Part shown: in pieces, positions 26,301 to 38,300 of the stretch
How positions within the stretch are numbered: position 1 is the first letter of the stretch
Layout: every line of letters starts with the position of its first letter
From: Arion vulgaris
Lineage: Eukaryota; Mollusca; Gastropoda; Stylommatophora; Arionidae
Length of the DNA: 64,000 nucleotides
Reading direction: 5' to 3'
Assembly: GCA_020796225.1 (NCBI GenBank)
Contig: CM036767.1
Coordinates: 15,406,427-15,470,426 of the forward strand
Notes under the pieces: model-generated
What the model saw: the letters and a program-made list of their open reading frames with translations, nothing else
Told to the model about the DNA's origin: nothing
Databases searched by the model: none
Program-made: the position numbers and the translations under genes

Positions 26301-29300
26301 CAACGGCTCTCAGGTCGACCCAGCCTCAACTGGGTACCAGACATGCTCTGGGAAAGTAAAGGCGCCGGCGTGATGCTGACCACATCACCCATTGTGTGCC
26401 GACATCAATGAAAAATACAGGCCTAACACTGTATTGACCTATATACCACGAGATATGAAAGGGTTCCTTTACTTTTTACTCTTTACTTTTTACTAGCACA
26501 TTTGTCTAATTATTATTGTCATCAATTTGTTATTGATTGATCGATAGGACCATCATCCTTGCACTTCGGTGAGTAACCATGTGTGCTCAAATCTCTTTCT
26601 TACACAGGAATATCTCAGCGACAGTGCACAAACTCTGCAGCACTGGCGAGAATCCTCAATGTAATTTAGAAGATGGTATAAATATTTGGTAAGAATGTAA
26701 TTTAAAAATTTTCTAATGAACTTTGACAGGGTAGCGGCTCTCCAGAATGCTGTTCTCGATTTTGAACTGCCAAGGATTCTGAACATATTATCGTCCATCT
26801 CTGATAGGACTAGGAACTCCATCTTACCTACACTGAGATCAGCAATCTCTGGAAAAATATTCCGATATCTCCACGAGGGAACGAACCGAGTACCTTTGTT
26901 ACGAGAGGCAAACACCTACCATCTATGCCATTGGGACCCCCATTATTTGTTATTGCAGTCTATTACTGCATTTAATCTGCAAACTAAACTTATAATGTAT
27001 AACAATAGTGTTCTGGAAGTGTTATTATAAAGTAGTGAGTGCTGGAAATTCATCATTTCAGTGAAACATCAAACACAAGTTGGAGACATTCTAAAATAAA
27101 TGATTAAGAAGAATCCTGCAAATTTTCTGGTCAAATACGATAGCAAATGAAAGAGCTTTTAAAACGAACAAACTGCATTAATGGATGCCGTCATTAACTC
27201 CCAGTAGACCAAACTGGGCAAGAGCTCAAGTGCCGCTGGATCATTGAAGAAGAAACAAAAAACCTACTTTGCTCAGTTCTATAGCAATAACAGTATGTCC
27301 CTGTTGTTCATCTTCAACGCCGCTTTGCTTTGTGTTATATACATCTAGGGGGTCACCAGGAAAGATAGACTACGAAATGAGAACATCAGAAACTAGTGGG
27401 CATAACTTCATGCACCGAATACATTGAAAAACAACAAATGCAGTGGTTTGAACATCTGATGAGAATGAAATACAACCAGCAACCAATAACAGCATACAAT
27501 AAAAATAGATCAAGTACTAGAGCCAAGGGAAGCCAAGAAAAAAAAAGATGCATAGACAATATCAAGACCACACTAAATAAACATGGATATAATACAACAC
27601 AGGCTACTCATCTGGCCCTGGAATGCAACTTGAATCTCCCACTCTTACACTTAATGGCAAGGGTGGACAACAAATTCCAGATCAACCTGGGGAAGACTAA
27701 GAGTCATATACACCTTCTAATAAGATGCATGCGTTTTTTATTACAGAAGCTGATAGTCTCTTTGGCATTAATTCCTATGGTCGTGTTTATACCAAAGCAA
27801 GCCTGAAGGGAAGAATTATGTCCTACAACTTCAACGTGACAGCAACAAATATAGAAGCTATGTATCCAGGAATAGTATGTAATTCTTCCGAGGTGCCTGT
27901 TCAAATTGAAGTACAGAGATCAGATAATAACGCACCTCAATGGATCAGACCTTCATACCAAAATTTTGTCATTTATGTTTTGGAGGTGAGTACCAAAAAC
28001 TACAGAATCTCTGTCTATCTGTAGTAGCCCCCAGCTCCAAGGTAGTAGCTAACAGACTAGACAGGTAGTTTAGATAGAGATAGGCTTGTAAAGGGAGATA
28101 AGTAGAGACTTAGTGTTTGCACACCAAAACTGCCCACTATAAGCAGATAGCAACACTAGAACAAGACATTGACGTAGTGAAACTAGTTGACGTAGATGTT
28201 AGTACTGCTTTGCGACGTAGTGACAACATAGGGAGCGAACAAAACATTGGACACTGATGGACGTGTATTAGTCTGTCTGTTAACATCAATAAAGATAAGG
28301 AAATCAAACAATAAATCATGGTTGTTTCCTATGTTGTATCATCGTATAACTGTTGTGAATACCATCTAATAAACACGAAAAATGAAACCATCAAATAAAT
28401 TAAACATCAGCAGAAATCAGAACTACAACAAATCTATTCTCTTATCCTGTTTTGTCTTTCAGCGTCAGTTCGAAAAAGGAGACACCTGGAGCCTCTCTAT
28501 GCACCCTGTCTTACTTTCTCTTCTTCAATCTTGATTTGTCTCACAGCTTCAGGGTAAGAAGAGATTTCTAGCACAGGCTTTTGTGTGTGCTTCATAATTA
28601 GTGTCTTTCGTCGCCTACGTTATCTCTGAGGTCCACCTTTTGCGTGGCCAACCTTTTACTTTGTATCCACTGTATCGGAGCAACATTGCTCTGTGGCTGC
28701 TACAGAATATGTACACGTTAAGAAAAATAAATTTCCTGTAGCTGTTACAGATCTTAGGGTATAAAGTCACTTCACTCAGGAGCATCTAGCAGAATAGATG
28801 CATGGCTTCCATGAGGGAGACCATTGTTCAGTCTACGGTAAGGCCAAAGATATTTTTCTGCCAAAGGCATAAAAGAAAAATCATAACCTGAACAGTTTTG
28901 CGGTAACTGCACTAGCCATGCGACCATTAAATTCATCAGGCTCTCGTCTCCTCTGTCCTACACCGCTTTTTTCTTCTTCTTCTTCTTCTTTGCGTTCATT
29001 CTTTATGACCAATTTTAATAACTCTTTGTGATATATTTGATCTTTGCCAAGAACGTGTATATGTTGCACATTGGTTTGGTAGGCCCCTAAACAGATAGAT
29101 TTCTACACGTTTAGGACACATGCATCCGATTTCAGCCAAACCTCCTTAGTCACCTCTTACGACATGCGTGGCAGATAACAGTGGTTCTATTCTTTACACC
29201 CCAAATTTGGGCCCGGTAACCACTCGGGCGTCTACACCGCCTTAAAAGCGATACTGCAGCAGGCAGTAATGACCACTTCACCTCCCATTTCTAGACTCTA

Positions 29301-32300
29301 GTGGGCAGGAGGGTCAATTCCTTTCCTCACATGTAGAACATTGAGTTTGGGATTTAACCCACAACCTTCTTGTGTCTCTAAGTCAATATACGAATGCTTA
29401 CGCATCACACTAATCCACCCTACTAATCCACCCTACTAATATGTACACATGTGTTATGGCCAAAAAATATTAATATGAACACACGCATTTCATCCTTTTC
29501 TGTTGACTCCAAGGAACTATGGCACCATCATTCCAGTTGAACCTCCTTGCAGAATATATATGTGCCCAAACATTCATTGATGGTTATTGGTTATTAAACT
29601 GACGTCATTGTGCTCGGGGCAGACCCATAGGTGCTCAGTCTCCACCAACAGATATAGAAGAGTATGCATACTGATGGTTCCCGTGGCTCGCTGATTAAAC
29701 ACACCTCTCACTCTTTCAGGCATCCAGTTCAACCTGCACAATGGGTAACTCCAAACTGTCTAAATCACTTGATCGATTCAACATCATTGATGGTTAAGAG
29801 TGCACTATACAAATACAAAAATGAGTCACCAGGAAGATAGCTATATAATTGTGAGGAAAACATATATTTATATTTCAATTAATAAATTAATAATAAATAT
29901 AAATTAATATTTATGATCCGCTCTATCCGCCTCAGATTTGTAGGTTTCTATACATCGCCTTTTATGATGTTGTTAATGCAGTAGTTAATGTGCCAAAATA
30001 ATGGGTTTAAAAAAAAAAAAGATATGCATTCTTTTTTTGTTGTGTTCAACTTCCTCTTCTTTGCGATCGCTATTTTGATGATTATACCGTTAGATGCGTT
30101 CTTATGATGAAGTCGACTGTTGTCTGGAACACATCTCTGGTGCCATGTAGTTTTGAATGTAGTGTTGTGTTGTAGGGCCAGCATTCCTTTCTAGGAGGAC
30201 ATACAGGGGACAGTCTTGCAGGACATATGTTTAACTTATATTGTCAGTCATTATTGAAAACTGAACTTATGCATAGTTCATTTACACATTTCTTTTCTTC
30301 CCCACAACAGAGTCAGTATGATGGATTGGTTGTTTATGATGCAGATGCAGTGGACAACGATGTAGGCGATAATGGAAAAATTGATTACTACTTTTCCGTC
30401 AATGATGATCAGTTGGTGTCAGAGACAGCAGAGTTTAAGATCAATCGTATACGGTGTTATCAGTACTAAGATTGAGTTTGATAGAGAGCAGATCGATACC
30501 TACATTGTAAGTTGTTTGTCTGTGTGGGTTTATTTTACTAAAGGGGGCTACACTGCTGACAATTTAATGACTTAACTTGAGTGAGAGTAAATTTATCAGT
30601 TATATGAGGACTATCATGATAGCTATTATGAAGTACTGCAATGTACAAACCTGCCTTCCATCATGGGCATGCTCAGCAGTAGAAGACTTAGATGGCTAGG
30701 ACATGTGCGAAGAATGGACAATCACCAAATACCAAAACAAATGTTGTTATGTGAACTTTCGGAGGGGAAGATGCATCAAGGCAGATGACTGCTCAGATAT
30801 AATGATGTCTGCAAGGCCTCAATGAATAACTTTTCTATAGGTTTCCAGCAAGTGGGAAAAACTGGCTGATCGAGATATATGGAAAACAACATTACGCAAA
30901 GGTGCAGAATCTTTGAAAAGAGACTTAGGAATGAGCTGAAAGACAAGTGAAAACTCAGAAGTTGTCACAGTAAAACACTTGCCAATTGACCGTTTGTAAA
31001 GATGAAAAAAGACCATATATATATACATATATGATAGCACTCTGGACATGGCCATAGGTGCTCTGATCTACGCCTCAGCATATTCAGCAGCGTGCAGCGA
31101 CCCAACATGCCAGTTCAATATTGATTAATCAATCTTTTTGCATATTTGGTATGTCGTTCTTTTGGGGCTGTACCAATATCGACACCCATCTCTCTCTCAA
31201 TCTGATCAGCGACTGGGATTCACAACCCTGAAACTCCTCTGTTCAGAAATACTCTCTCAATGAATTAAGACTGTAGGTAAAGATTATTATGGAAAGATAC
31301 TATGTAGTTAGTCTCTAAACTAACTCTCAGTTCTAAGGTTAAAGTTCAGAGCTACAGAGTTCGTTCTTTGTACAATACTCATGGCATGCTATTTCTGCGG
31401 AGAGGGACAGAGCCATATGGGGTAAAACCGGTGCAATTAACTCAATCTTTTGTTTTAGACCCGCTTTTTATAAAGAAAGGCATCCAAGACAGGCAATGCA
31501 GTGGACACAGCAGGAACAATGGGAAAAATGGAGGCTTAGAGGCACATAGAGAATTTAGTAAGCAAATCTCAAAGACATGCATAGGACTAGGTCTGAGATC
31601 AAAAGAAAGTCACAAGATAAAATTGAGATGAAATTTGTTGTCTCTGCCTTATGTGTAATTGGATACCACAAGAACTAATGATGATGGACTGAGAAGAACT
31701 GACTAGAGATTGTCTTTCAAGTAGGCCATGGTGAGAATGTCATTCTACAAATAACATGCTTCAAATGATAAAAGAAAACTAGTCAGAGATGAAGTGTCTA
31801 TGCAGAGTGCTGGAAGTATCAAGAAGAGACAGGTTTAAAAATGAAGACATCCGGAAAAAAGGGGTACAACATCAGTACTGAATTTCATCAAGAATCAACA
31901 AATTTAATGGTTTGCCCACATAACCAGATTACCAACAGACAAGGCACCTCAAAGAGCAATGCTACGGTGATACAAAGATACGGTGGATACAAAGCAAAAT
32001 GACTGCCCACGCAGGAGAACCTCAGATATAACAGAGGCAGTGAAAAACACTATGGAGCGTACGCAAAGCACATTCTAGAATCTCTTATCCTGATGCTGTG
32101 AGGCAAAACCTAATTAGAGAAAATTAAATGAAACATCCTACTTATAAAGAAGTCATAATTGTAGTTGCTATTATTGGGGTATGTTTATTAAGTTGATATA
32201 TGTTCTCCTTCAATCATTCAAGAGCCAAGCCTGCTGGCATAAGCGTTCATGTGTCTCCACAACTCTCAGGTCGTGGGTTCGAATCTGAACCGCGCCATTC

Positions 32301-35300
32301 TGTTCACGAGTGTAGTTTTTCCAGAGACCCTAGGATTGTTGCTGGAGCTACGGAGTTCGTGCTTTGTGCAATACTATCGGCAGGTGTCGTGCCATTTCTG
32401 CGGAGAGGGACCGAGCCATATGGGGTAAAACCCGGTGCAATGAAGTCAATCCTTCGACTTTAAAACTTTAAAACACAACTCTCTCTTCTCTTCTTGTTGC
32501 AGTTAATCAGTTCTGATGTCCACCTTTTGTCGAACCACGATGTCATACCATCTAACATCTTCTTCGTCTTCAACAATCTCTCCTTCCCTAAATTTTACAT
32601 GTTGTCACCAAATGTTCTAAACCTCCTCTTTGCATTATATGCCTGAAGAACCTTGATTTTCTTATTCTTTTGATAAGGTTTCTTTGTGTGCAGCCCTGAT
32701 TTAAAACCTCGTCATATGTATCTTCGCTGTTCGATGAATTTTCAGCATTGTTCTGTTAAACCACATCTCTGTGGCTTCCAGTGATCTTATTGATTGCTTG
32801 TATACATTGTCCATATTCAAAGTACATAGTTTCCTAGGAAATAAGAAAATGATCGATAATACATACAAATCAATCTGATCAGATCTGATCAATGTGGCAT
32901 GTTATTGATTGCTTGTTCATTATCCATGATTTTCTGCCAGACATGTTGTCCTTAGGAAAAAGAATAATGCTCCGATAGATCATTTAAAGAATTTATATAT
33001 AAACATTCTTTGATAATTATAGTTGAACCTGATGGCTAAAGACAGAGGGATTCCAGCTGCTACCTCGCAGATAACTCTTGTTGTTTCAATTCAAGATGTG
33101 AATGATAACAAACCAAAGTTTGAAATGAAGGTAAGAAAATCAATTCTTATCCTGCTACCTCAGAGATCACTCTTGTTGTTTCAATTCAAATAAGATAACA
33201 AACCAAAGTTTGAAATGAAGGTAAGAAAAATCAAATCTTATCCTGCTACCTCAGAGATACTCTTGTTTTCAATTCAAGATGTGAATGATAACAAACCAAA
33301 GTTTGAAATAAAGGTAAGAAAATCAAATCTTATCCTGCTACCTCAGAGATCACTCTTGTTGTTTCAATTCAAGATGTGAATGATAACAAACCAAAGTTTG
33401 AAATGAAGGTAAGAAAATCAAATCTTATCCTGCTACCTCAGAGATCACTCTTGTTTCAATTCAAGATGTGAATGATAACAAACCAAAGTTTGAAATAAAG
33501 GTAAGAAAATCAAATCTTATCTTGAACATGTAATATCAAGTGATGGTAAATGTGTGACAGAAGACAAAATGAGAATAGAGATGATTAAAATTTCAATCAA
33601 TGGCAGAAGATCATTTTAATCCCCAAACAGATCACAGCAATAACTCTCATACAGCAAAGCAAATTCTAACAACAAATAAAGAAATTTGGCTAAACAGATG
33701 GGCCATGAGAGACACAGGAAGAGAGTTTGGCAGACGTATGGCCAGCCTTAACCGTAATGATATCATCAACCACCTTACAAGAAGAGATCAGAGTACCATT
33801 TTTAGACTTCGAAACCAACACGTAACACTTAATAATTACATGAACAGAATTCAACCACGCTCCATCATGAAACTTTTCACCACCACCTCTTCAAGTGCCA
33901 AGCACTAGATGACATCAGGAAGATCCTCCTTCCTCCCAAGGCCAAATAAATGGAACACATTATACGGAACAAAAGAACAACTTACAAACACATGCAGATA
34001 CCACTATATAGCATTGGGCCGAAGGGCAAGAGCTCAAGTGCCACTGGATCATTGAAGAAGAGCAATCCCCAAACAGACCCTATCAGTGTAGCAGCCTTTA
34101 AGGGTATCTCTGGAATAGAGGTTAGGTGTCTATGGCAAAAGCGGTAAATTAAATCTTGTACTTCTACTGTGTAATCAAGACGATGAACGAGATGATATCT
34201 ATTCCAAAACTTCATGCGTGAAAAGGTTTAAAAATCACTTTTTCATTTGTAATTTTGTTTACAGGATGGTGTTGTAAAACCTCTAGAGTTGCCTGCGGTG
34301 CCTGAAAATATTACTATACCATCAGGTGGATACTTGTTGGGATCCTGTAAAGCTTTTGATGCAGACAAAGATGTCGAGAACAACTGCATCTACTATGTCT
34401 TGATAGGTAAAAGTTGTTATATGCAAAATATAGGTTTATAATAGGTTATTATGCTCAGGATATTCAGTTCAAATGTGAATTATGTGTTGATGTATGGCTC
34501 GAAACGTCCGAGTCACCAAGTTAAATAGAAATAAGATTCAGACTTTTGTCAACGGATGTCTTTGATGTATTCTCAGACTGAGATAGTATGACAGAGTTGA
34601 AAACACAGACCTGTGGATAAGAATTAGACAGGAACCCATGATGACCAAGGTTAAGACTAGAAAATGACCATGGGTCGGGCATACCCTACAGAATTTACAG
34701 TCGAGTGTCACTAGACAAGCACTTGAGTGGAACACGCAAGTAAAATTAAAAAGAGGACGCGTGTTGAGGAACTGAAGCGTGCTCAACTATCCTGGGAGAC
34801 TATAAAGAAAATAGCCAGAGACCGAGAAAAGTGACTAACAACTGTTGAGACCCTTTGCTCCACAAGGAGCGGAGAGGAATAAGTCATGTAAGTCAGTCAA
34901 TGTGTTATTAGTTATTGAACTGACATCACAGCACTCTGGCAGACCCGTAGGTGCTCAGTCTCCATCACAGAAGTTGAACAGTATGCATACGGATGACTCC
35001 TATGGTTCGCTGGTTAACCCCTTGCGTCCAGTCGACGCTCCCAACGTAGAAAACAATTCTCTTATTATGCCAAAACACGCTGCCAACGTCTAATTTGGGT
35101 CCATGCACGTTTTGTTTCACTGTTCAGCTACTATACGTCCGACACTGTTTTTGTTTACAGAATTCAGCGGGCAGATAACTCCAATTTCATTCATAAACTA
35201 TACGACATGGCAGAATTTATTTTCGATTATTTAGAAATAGTTTTATTCGCAAATATATTTTTCCTGTTGGGAAAAAGTGAACTTTCATGTGAAAAGTTTA

Positions 35301-38300
35301 GTTACAAGATATTGTTTTGTCCTCCACGTCGTTAAAGAGCCGAACAAGCCATGGATTTGTTCCATAGTTCAATTAAACACACACAGTGTTTCATGTTTAT
35401 AATTTCACCGACAATGATGGCATTTTTATTTGATTTTTTCAATAACATGAAATACAACAATAATTTACTAAATAAATACTAATTTACAAATATAACTATT
35501 TATTATACGATTGTTCAGAATTTAATTCTGCATATTTTGGTGCCAACAGTTAAAATCTAGCTTACATAGAACTAAAGTTAAAGACATATTTCCAAGATCA
35601 CTCCATTTTGAAAAATTTTGCTCTAAATGTGTTCTGGTAGAGCGTGACCACCCCCAAAATTTTCTAGGACACAAAGAGTTAAAGACAATCTGCCTCTCAA
35701 ACATCCATCTCTACTTATACAACATGTAATTTCAAACTCTTCAAATTGCTGGATTTAACTCTTAGTGGACCAGGACAAAAGCAATTATAGAGTAAAAACG
35801 CCACTTAGTGTGGCTCCTGGTCTACAAGGAGCTAATTAACGCCAATTTGAGTGTTCTCATATAACAGTAGCTTGCCAAGAGCTCAGAGAAAGAACTGAAA
35901 AATCAAAGAAAACAGGCTAATTCTACAAATAAGATAGAAAAAATATAGGTATTTTGGACATATAAAAAGACACAAAGTCTTGAGAAGACCATCATAGAAG
36001 GAGGTATACCAGCAAAGAGGAGAAAAGGAAGACCACAGAGAAGGTGGATTGAGGATGTAACTGATGGTTTGAAAATGACGGTTGCAGAGGTAGGACATCT
36101 GACCTACGAGAAAGAGAAATTCTGAAAGATTTTTGGGGTGGAAAAGTTCTGCTCAGGTTATTGGTTACTAAACTGATGTCATTGCTCTCCGGGCAGACCC
36201 ATAGGTGCTCAGTCTCCCCAACAGATATCGAAGAGTATGCATACTGATGGTTCCCGTGGCTCACTGATTAAACACACCTCTCACTCTGCCTCTCAGGCAT
36301 CCAGTTCGACTTGTACAACGAGTAACTCCAAACTGCCTAAATCGCTTGATCGATTCAACATTGATTTTAGTGTCCTCATCCAACAGACAGTCGTGAAGAG
36401 ACAGAGGAATATCCCCCTTATCCATCTTCAACTCCCCAACAGTCGATGCTGTTGATTCAAGCCTGTCCGCTCTGCTCAGGATGTCCGTTCTGCTATTTGA
36501 TGATGACCTATTATTATTATTATTATTATTAATATTATTCTCCTCAGTACCTATTATTTGTCTGTGTATATATTTAATATATCTACTAATCTTATTCCTA
36601 GCTCCCAGACTTGAAGTCAGTAAATGTATTTCTGTGAACAACATCACTTGTGAACTACGCCTACTGATGCCTGTCGACTTTGAAACTACACCTGTCCTGA
36701 CCTTTAATATTTATGCCTACAATGAGAAGAATGATGATTCAGTGATTCGTACCAAACGTCAAGTCGATCCCAGCATCCTACCTGTATATCTACCCATTAC
36801 TAACTCCAACGACAACCCTCCAGTTTTTAGCAAAAACAGTTACACTGCATGTGAGTATTTGGTTCCAGTGTTTTTGCATTTTTTTTAAAAACTGCTTTAC
36901 GCCAGTGTGTGGCCGTGGTCTGCAAGGGGAGAAAAGATTAGTAACACTGCAACGTACAATGCATATTGTAAGAGGCGACTGAGGTAGAGAGCGACCTACA
37001 AGGCATATTGTAAGAGGCGACTGAGGTAGAGAGCGACCTAGCAAGGCCATATTGTAAGAGGCGATGAGGTGAGAGAGCGACACCTACAAGGCATATTGTA
37101 AGAGGTGACTGAGGTAGAGAGCGACCTACAAGACATATTGTAAGAGGCGACTGAGGTAGAGAGCGACCTACAAGGCATATTGTAAGAGGCGACTGAGGTA
37201 GAGGCCTAGAGAAGCTACCCTAGTAAATAAAAGTGTCACAGAAACTGGATGTTCTGTCCTACTTGTAGGCGCACAACTGGCACAACATACAATTGCTCCT
37301 AGTCAATTGATCACATACAAATTACAAAAAGTGGTTTAACATGTTTTCGATATGGAGCATTCAACGAAGAATAGCAATGCCCTATTATACCCCATGGTAT
37401 TAAAATGTATTTTTCAATTCATTTTTTATTATAAACTTTAGGTGTGTCGGTGGATGCCCCCTACAATCAGAACATCTTGTATGTGTCAGCCACAGACATG
37501 GATAAAGTGGATACAAAGTCACTCAATTATTCTCTGGATGGCACCATGGCATTTAAAATTGATCCAAAACGTGGCGCAATCACAAACATCATTTCCTTTC
37601 ATGAATCTTCTAATGGTCAACAGATCTACTGGTTCAAAGCGTTGGCTGCGGTTGAATCCAGCACTGCAACTGCTACAGTTGCTGTAAGTATTAAATAAGT
37701 TATCTTTAAACCTGATCATTTGTGTCTGCTTGGTTTTCTTTACAGCAATTACTTAGCTGCAATCCTTAATGTGAGAGCCGCGGTAGCGTAGTTGTTAGTG
37801 AACTCTCTTCTCAAGGCTGGTGATCCGGTTCAACTCCCGAGTGTCGTGAAATTTTTCCAGACCGTGGCGGCTCTCAGGTCGACCCAGCCTCAACTGGGTA
37901 CCAGACATGCTCTGGGAAAGTAAAGGCAGCCGGCGTGATGCTGACCACATCACCCAACGTGTGCCGACGGTCAATGAATAATACAGGCCTAACACTGTAT
38001 TGGCCTATATACCACAAGGTATGAAAGGGTTCCTTTACCTTTTAATCCTTAATGTACTCTAATCCCGTTTTTGCCTTTCAGAGTCAGATCGAAAAATGAG
38101 ACACCTTGAGCGAGCCTCTCTATGCACATTGTCTTTTTTTCTCTTCTCTAATCCTGATTCCACGCTTCAGGTGACGTTTTCTAGATGATTTTGTGTGTCA
38201 TAAATTAGTGTCTTAAGTCCACTGTAATTCTTGAGTCCACTTTAGCATGGTAACTTTGCTTTATCACTGTTCAGGCAACATTAATGTACGTGAAGACCCA

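Larger units (their letters stand above)
34903..35880 (-). mobile_element. LINE family H fragment split by two TTAA elements
   Basis: Three blocks, 34903-35013, 35683-35754 and about 35836-35880, line up in order with the unbroken copy at 36.16-36.4 kb (for example CTGCCTCTCA, TACAACATGTAATT, GAGTGTTCTCATATAACAG). Confidence 0.8.

Noticed and set aside
33595..33908. 102-codon frame as an additional cadherin or host exon
   Set aside because: The content (FRLRNQH...) belongs to the LINE C-terminal region, and the exon 15 to 16 phase is already satisfied.
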